DNA of 64,000 nt, taken from the NCBI RefSeq assembly GCF_001437205.1, contig NZ_JQAZ01000003.1:62001-126000 (forward strand), given 5' to 3'. The position numbers and the translations under genes were made by a program. Below the pieces are notes generated by a model that was not told the origin of the DNA, searched no databases, and was given only the letters and a program-made list of their open reading frames with translations. The first letter of the stretch is position 1. Each line of letters opens with the position of its first letter. Source of the stretch: Lactobacillus selangorensis (GTDB taxonomy: Bacteria > Bacillota > Bacilli > Lactobacillales > Lactobacillaceae). Below are positions 60,717 through 64,000 of the stretch, one piece after another.

Positions 60717-60784
60717 TATGCTAAAATAATGCTAGCGAATCACCAGAAGACAGAGGTTGAGCGCCGTTACTCAGCCTCTTTTTT
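60717..60784 (+). promoter_or_regulatory. Possible promoter and attenuator-like leader of prfC
   Basis: An extended -10 TATGCTAAAAT (60717-60727) lies 84 bases before the prfC start, and a terminator (60752-60784) lies between them. Initiation here would make a short leader ending in the terminator unless read through. Confidence 0.35.
60752..60784 (+). terminator. Terminator between the CorC-type gene and prfC
   Basis: AGAGGTTGAG and CTCAGCCTCT with seven T following. Confidence 0.85.
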
Positions 60785-60810
60785 AGTTTTGAAATGAAAG
60801 AGGAAGTTAA

Positions 60811-62391
60811 ATGAAGCCAACTGAATTAAAAGATGCCGTCGATAAACGCCGCACCTTTGCGATTATTTCACATCCGGATGCTGGGAAAACAACAATCACG
60901 GAGCAAATGCTGCTTTATGGGGGCGTGATTCGAGAAGCCGGAACTGTTAAAGGAAAGAAATCAGGCCATTTTGCCAAATCAGACTGGATGGAAATCGAAA
61001 AGAAACGTGGGATTTCCGTGACCAGTTCGGTAATGCAGTTCGATTTCGAAGGCAAACGGGTCAACATTTTGGATACACCTGGGCATGAGGATTTCTCCGA
61101 AGATACTTACCGGACGCTGATGGCCGTCGATGCGGCTGTCATGGTCATCGATTCGGCCAAGGGAATTGAGGAGCAGACTAAGAAATTGTTCAAGGTCTGC
61201 AAGATGCGTGGCATCCCGATCTTCACCTTTATGAATAAACTGGATCGTGATGGGCGTGAACCCCTAGATTTGATTACGGAACTGGAAGAATTGCTGAATA
61301 TCGAAGGCTACCCGATGAATTGGCCGATTGGCATGGGGAAGGGTCTGAAGGGACTCTATGATATTGCCAATCAGCGTGTCGAACTTTACCATCCATACAA
61401 TGGCAAGACCTACTTGCCGCTGAATCCGGAAACGGGTGAAGTTGAAGGTGACAATCCATTGGCGGATGACTCGATTTACCAGCAGACGCTGGATGATGTC
61501 CAATTGTTAATGGAGGCCGGCAACAAGTTCGATCCTGAAAAGATTGCGCATGGAGACCAGACGCCGATTTTCTTCGGCAGTGCGTTGACCAACTTTGGGG
61601 TCAAAACGTTCTTGCAATCCTTCCTGAAGATGGCACCGGCACCGGAAGCACACAAAAATGAAGTCGATGATCATGAAATCGAACCGACAAACCCAGAATT
61701 TTCCGGTTTTGTCTTCAAGATTCAGGCCAATATGAACCCGAACCATCGGGACCGAATTGCTTTTGTCCGAATCTGTTCCGGCGAATTCGACAAAGGGATG
61801 GACGTCACCTTGCATCGCACCGGCAAACAGATGCGGCTCAATAATTCGACTGAGTTCATGGCCGACAGCCGTGAACAGGTTTCGACTGCTGTGGCCGGCG
61901 ATATCATCGGGCTGTACGATACTGGGAATTTCCAAATCGGCGACTCGATTTACAGTGGCAAGCAGGATGCCGAATTACCACCCTTACCGCAGTTTACGCC
62001 TGAAGTTTTTGTTCGGGTGTCACCGAAAAACGTGATGAAGCAGAAGTCGTATCACAAGGGTATCCAGCAGCTGGTCCAAGAAGGGGCCGTTCAGCTGTAT
62101 ACGATGTATAACAGCGGCGATTACGTCTTAGGGGCCGTCGGACAATTGCAGTTCGAAGTCTTCCAGTTCCGGATGCTCAATGAATACAATTCCGAAGTTG
62201 TCATGACGCCGATTGGCCACCGTGTCGCTCGCTGGGTCGATCCTGAGCAGCTCGATCCGAATATGTCGAGTTCTCGGAATCTGCTGGTGAAGGATATTCA
62301 TGGCGATCCGATGTTCTTATTTGAAAATGATTTTGCTTTGCGGTGGTTCACTGGCAAGTATCCCGATGTGAAACTGACTGCGAAACTTTAA
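60811..62391 (+). CDS. prfC: Peptide chain release factor 3
   Basis: A 526-residue GTPase that removes RF1/RF2 from ribosomes after peptide release. G-domain motifs are complete: SHPDAGKTT (P-loop, near 20), the switch region [25 protein letters not shown], and NKLDRD. The C-terminal domain ends [19 protein letters not shown], typical of RF3. AGAGGAAG lies before ATG 60811. Monocistronic, between two terminators. Confidence 0.97.
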   Translation: MKPTELKDAVDKRRTFAIISHPDAGKTTITEQMLLYGGVIREAGTVKGKKSGHFAKSDWMEIEKKRGISVTSSVMQFDFEGKRVNILDTPGHEDFSEDTYRTLMAVDAAVMVIDSAKGIEEQTKKLFKVCKMRGIPIFTFMNKLDRDGREPLDLITELEELLNIEGYPMNWPIGMGKGLKGLYDIANQRVELYHPYNGKTYLPLNPETGEVEGDNPLADDSIYQQTLDDVQLLMEAGNKFDPEKIAHGDQTPIFFGSALTNFGVKTFLQSFLKMAPAPEAHKNEVDDHEIEPTNPEFSGFVFKIQANMNPNHRDRIAFVRICSGEFDKGMDVTLHRTGKQMRLNNSTEFMADSREQVSTAVAGDIIGLYDTGNFQIGDSIYSGKQDAELPPLPQFTPEVFVRVSPKNVMKQKSYHKGIQQLVQEGAVQLYTMYNSGDYVLGAVGQLQFEVFQFRMLNEYNSEVVMTPIGHRVARWVDPEQLDPNMSSSRNLLVKDIHGDPMFLFENDFALRWFTGKYPDVKLTAKL

Positions 62392-62403
62392 TGACAGTGC
62401 TAC

Positions 62404-62445
62404 AAAAAAAGTCCTGCTGAAATAAAAATTTCAGCAGGACTTTTT
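62404..62445. terminator. prfC terminator, probably bidirectional
   Basis: AAAAAAAGTCCTGCTGAAAT and ATTTCAGCAGGACTTTTT form a stem of about 16 bp with T runs on both strands. Confidence 0.93.
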
Positions 62446-62491
62446 GCGTAATTATTTAAACAAGCGGCGGCAATTCAACCAGGCAGTGTAT

Positions 62492-62562
62492 AAACGTGTT
62501 TGAAGCTGCGGTTGGCTGTGGTTAAGTAGTCTTAATCCTCACCTGCAATTGCTCACGCTTTA
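62492..62562 (-). repeat. Stop-codon-abutting palindromic element C
   Basis: Read on the minus strand it starts at the TAA stop of the next gene (TAAAGCGTG) and ends CAAACACGTTT. It contains TTAAG/CTTAA inner arms, and from CTTAACC to CGTTT it is 35 bases, as in elements A and B. Confidence 0.55.
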
Positions 62563-63522
62563 TGATTTGAGATATTTTCGTTCGACCCAGATGTGGTCGC
62601 CTAATTGGGCCCAAATACTGTTGTTGTCGAGCTGGACGATTTGATGAATCCGTAAGGGTCGGGGCAGATCTTGTGCTGGGAGAACGTCGCCGTAAGGAGC
62701 TGACCACAACGTTGGCTGATTCGCGACCCAATTCGTGAACGTCGACCGTTTTTGTCGTTTTTTAACTTGGTAATGGGGTTCCGGCAGTCGCGGCTGTGTG
62801 GGCGCAGTACGGTAGCTCTGGGTGTCGGCCGATTCGATCCACATGCTGCCCAGGTCGAACCAGAGCCGGTGGTCGAACCGGCAGCTGTGATAAACCCGCC
62901 ATAATGTGCCGGCGTAGACTTTGGTCGGCAGTTTTGTTTCGGGCTGGCCAGGCTGGCGGAAAACAGGACTCGTTTTACGGATTTTGACCTGATAATCGTG
63001 GACGACCTGTTCATCCGGACCGATTTGATAATAAAAGGTAATCGGCTGAACGAAATCGCTGAAGTAACCGTTGGCCGGCCGAGTGACCCGGATTTCCTGA
63101 TCGGCATACTGTTTCAGCGGATTGACCTGAAAGGCATCGCCGAAGTCGCCGAATAAGTATTGCGGCTGGTCAAGGAGGTTCCCATTCTGATCACGATGGG
63201 ACAGGATGACCGGTGCCGCTGGTAAACGTGTATAGAAAAGGTAGATATCCTGTGGCTGATCAGCGGAAAGCGGTTTTTCTTTTAAAGTTTTGACCCAGAC
63301 GTAGTGGGCGAGTTCCGGGATTGTCAGCTCAGCGCCGGCAAACACATGCTGGGTCTGAGGGGCGGCAATCGCAGCTCCGGAACGGGCGTCAAGCAGATGG
63401 AGGGTGAAAGCAGCCGTTTGCGGAACTGGCATCATCATTGTCGGTTGCGGCGCGGCAATGGTTGTTTCGGCCGTTTTCTGAGCCTGGATACGGCGTTTTT
63501 TAAATATTTTCCAGAAATTCAT
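62560..63522 (-). CDS. MucBP- and SLAP-like-domain protein without export signal
   Basis: A 320-residue protein from ATG 63522 (AAAGGA 9 bases upstream; the frame extends to 63600 without a better start). It begins MNFWKIFKKRRIQAQK, basic with no hydrophobic signal, followed by a Pro/Met-rich linker, a MucBP-like pair (PVILSHRDQNGNLLDQPQYL, ITFYYQIGPDEQ) at about 105-185, and two SLAP-like modules (LWRVYHSCR...WFDLGSMWI near 205-235 and a last one ending IWAQLGDHIWVERKYL). Surface-type domains in a protein without a signal or anchor are unexpected: it may be non-classically released, associate with the membrane by the basic end, or act inside. Role unknown. Confidence 0.7.
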   Translation of the reverse strand: MNFWKIFKKRRIQAQKTAETTIAAPQPTMMMPVPQTAAFTLHLLDARSGAAIAAPQTQHVFAGAELTIPELAHYVWVKTLKEKPLSADQPQDIYLFYTRLPAAPVILSHRDQNGNLLDQPQYLFGDFGDAFQVNPLKQYADQEIRVTRPANGYFSDFVQPITFYYQIGPDEQVVHDYQVKIRKTSPVFRQPGQPETKLPTKVYAGTLWRVYHSCRFDHRLWFDLGSMWIESADTQSYRTAPTQPRLPEPHYQVKKRQKRSTFTNWVANQPTLWSAPYGDVLPAQDLPRPLRIHQIVQLDNNSIWAQLGDHIWVERKYLKS

Positions 63523-63571
63523 CTTATTCATTCCTTTAAGGGGTTCATTAGCCTCTATTTTAGCGCAAAAT

Positions 63572-63609
63572 AAAAAAACGCGGCGAATGTTTTTGGGCAT
63601 TCACCGTAT
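63572..63609 (-). terminator. Terminator of the DUF1827 gene
   Basis: ACGGTGAATG and CATTCGCCGCGT with TTTTTTT on the minus strand. Confidence 0.82.
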
Positions 63610-63613
63610 TATT

Positions 63614-63904
63614 TTATTGCATGGTTTCAGGAACACTAATTTCAATTTCAGCTAATTTATTCCCCTGGATCACATTCATCTCTGTGTCCTTAGGAATCTT
63701 GAGCGCTCTGAGGACACCCTTGATTTCCTGGGGACGGATATTGCGTTGATCATTTTTGAGTAGAATTTCATCGTGCGTCGCCGCCCGTGTATAAACAACG
63801 GTCGTCGAGCCGAGGGAATAAACTTTGACATAGTTTGCATCGGTGTTGGTCAACTGCTGGTTCACTAAACGTGAATAACTGTTGGTAATATCGAATAGAT
63901 GCAT
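63614..63904 (-). CDS. DUF1827 family protein
   Basis: A 96-residue soluble protein (MHLFDITNSYSRLVNQQL...) of the DUF1827 family, found in Lactobacillales and without known role. The family pattern KVYSLGSTTVVYTRA and the C-terminal MNVIQGNKLAEIEISVP are visible. AGAGAGGTG precedes ATG 63904. No gene is visible in the last 96 bases of the window; CACGCGTTTTG on the minus strand near 63980 resembles the right end of the palindromic elements, but it runs close to the edge. Confidence 0.82.
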   Translation of the reverse strand: MHLFDITNSYSRLVNQQLTNTDANYVKVYSLGSTTVVYTRAATHDEILLKNDQRNIRPQEIKGVLRALKIPKDTEMNVIQGNKLAEIEISVPETMQ

Positions 63905-64000
63905 TTCTTTTCACCTCTCTCAAAAGCCCCTCCATTTATCTACTTACAGTATACGTTTCTTTTTATGAAAAGGCTACCAAAACGCGTGAGAAAACGAAAA

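Overview
The window looks like the chromosome of a low-to-medium GC Gram-positive lactic acid bacterium of the Lactobacillaceae. Supporting this are strong GGAGG-type ribosome binding sites, a mevalonate-type isoprenoid operon (thiolase, HMG-CoA reductase, HMG-CoA synthase), KxYKxGKxW/LPxTG and SLAP-like surface proteins, DUF1827, DUF915 and Mga-like genes, and the order rlmD / recX-mutY / DUF402. I cannot name the species. There are no rRNA or tRNA genes, CRISPR arrays, phage modules or insertion sequences that I can recognise.

Layout. (1) 1-4.5 kb: the right end of a visibly AT-rich exopolysaccharide/capsule cluster (partial glycosyltransferase, TagD-type cytidylyltransferase, Wzy-like polymerase, Wzx-like flippase). 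(2) 4.5-7.2 kb: a ComK-like gene divergent from a SigH/ComX-like sigma factor gene that is interrupted by an in-frame TAG, then an orphan rmlB. (3) 7.2-15.4 kb: a four-repeat SLAP-like secreted protein and a 2299-residue BspA-repeat/MucBP/LPxTG adhesin. (4) 15.4-19.7 kb: a phosphatase, three tandem nucleoside hydrolase paralogues (two lacking catalytic residues), and a small DUF1659/DUF2922-like pair. (5) 19.9-27.4 kb: galU, a padR-DUF1700-DUF4097 operon, a lipoprotein, a CAP-domain protein and two NlpC/P60 hydrolases with matching upstream regions, then a candidate small RNA. (6) 27.6-33.7 kb: an Mrr-like membrane protein, a sugar isomerase-like protein, the mevalonate operon and a small XRE regulator. 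(7) 34-43.1 kb: marR with two MFS pumps, a GntR-controlled membrane protein, a deoxyribosyltransferase, two DUF915 hydrolases and a C69 dipeptidase. (8) 43.2-64 kb: mainly housekeeping and conserved genes (HD hydrolase, oxidoreductase/marR pair, rlmD, Mga-like regulator, recX-mutY, DUF402, aldo/keto reductase, HAD phosphatase, esterase, TMEM175-like channel, AI-2E-family exporter, CNNM/CorC protein, prfC, a MucBP/SLAP-like protein without export signal, DUF1827).

How the genes fit together. Much of the left half builds or remodels the cell surface: polysaccharide export, UDP-glucose supply (galU), dTDP-sugar synthesis (rmlB), wall hydrolases and proteins sharing one SLAP-like wall-binding module. 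The padR operon and marR/gntR loci have the look of envelope-stress and efflux responses, with palindromic operators visible. The mevalonate operon would feed undecaprenyl phosphate for the same envelope pathways.

Most worth a second look: the amber-interrupted sigma factor beside ComK; two full-length nucleoside hydrolase paralogues missing metal and catalytic residues; a family of imperfect palindromes that begin at the stop codon of the preceding gene; the candidate small RNA at about 27.3 kb; and genes whose best start codon appears to be ACG or ATC.
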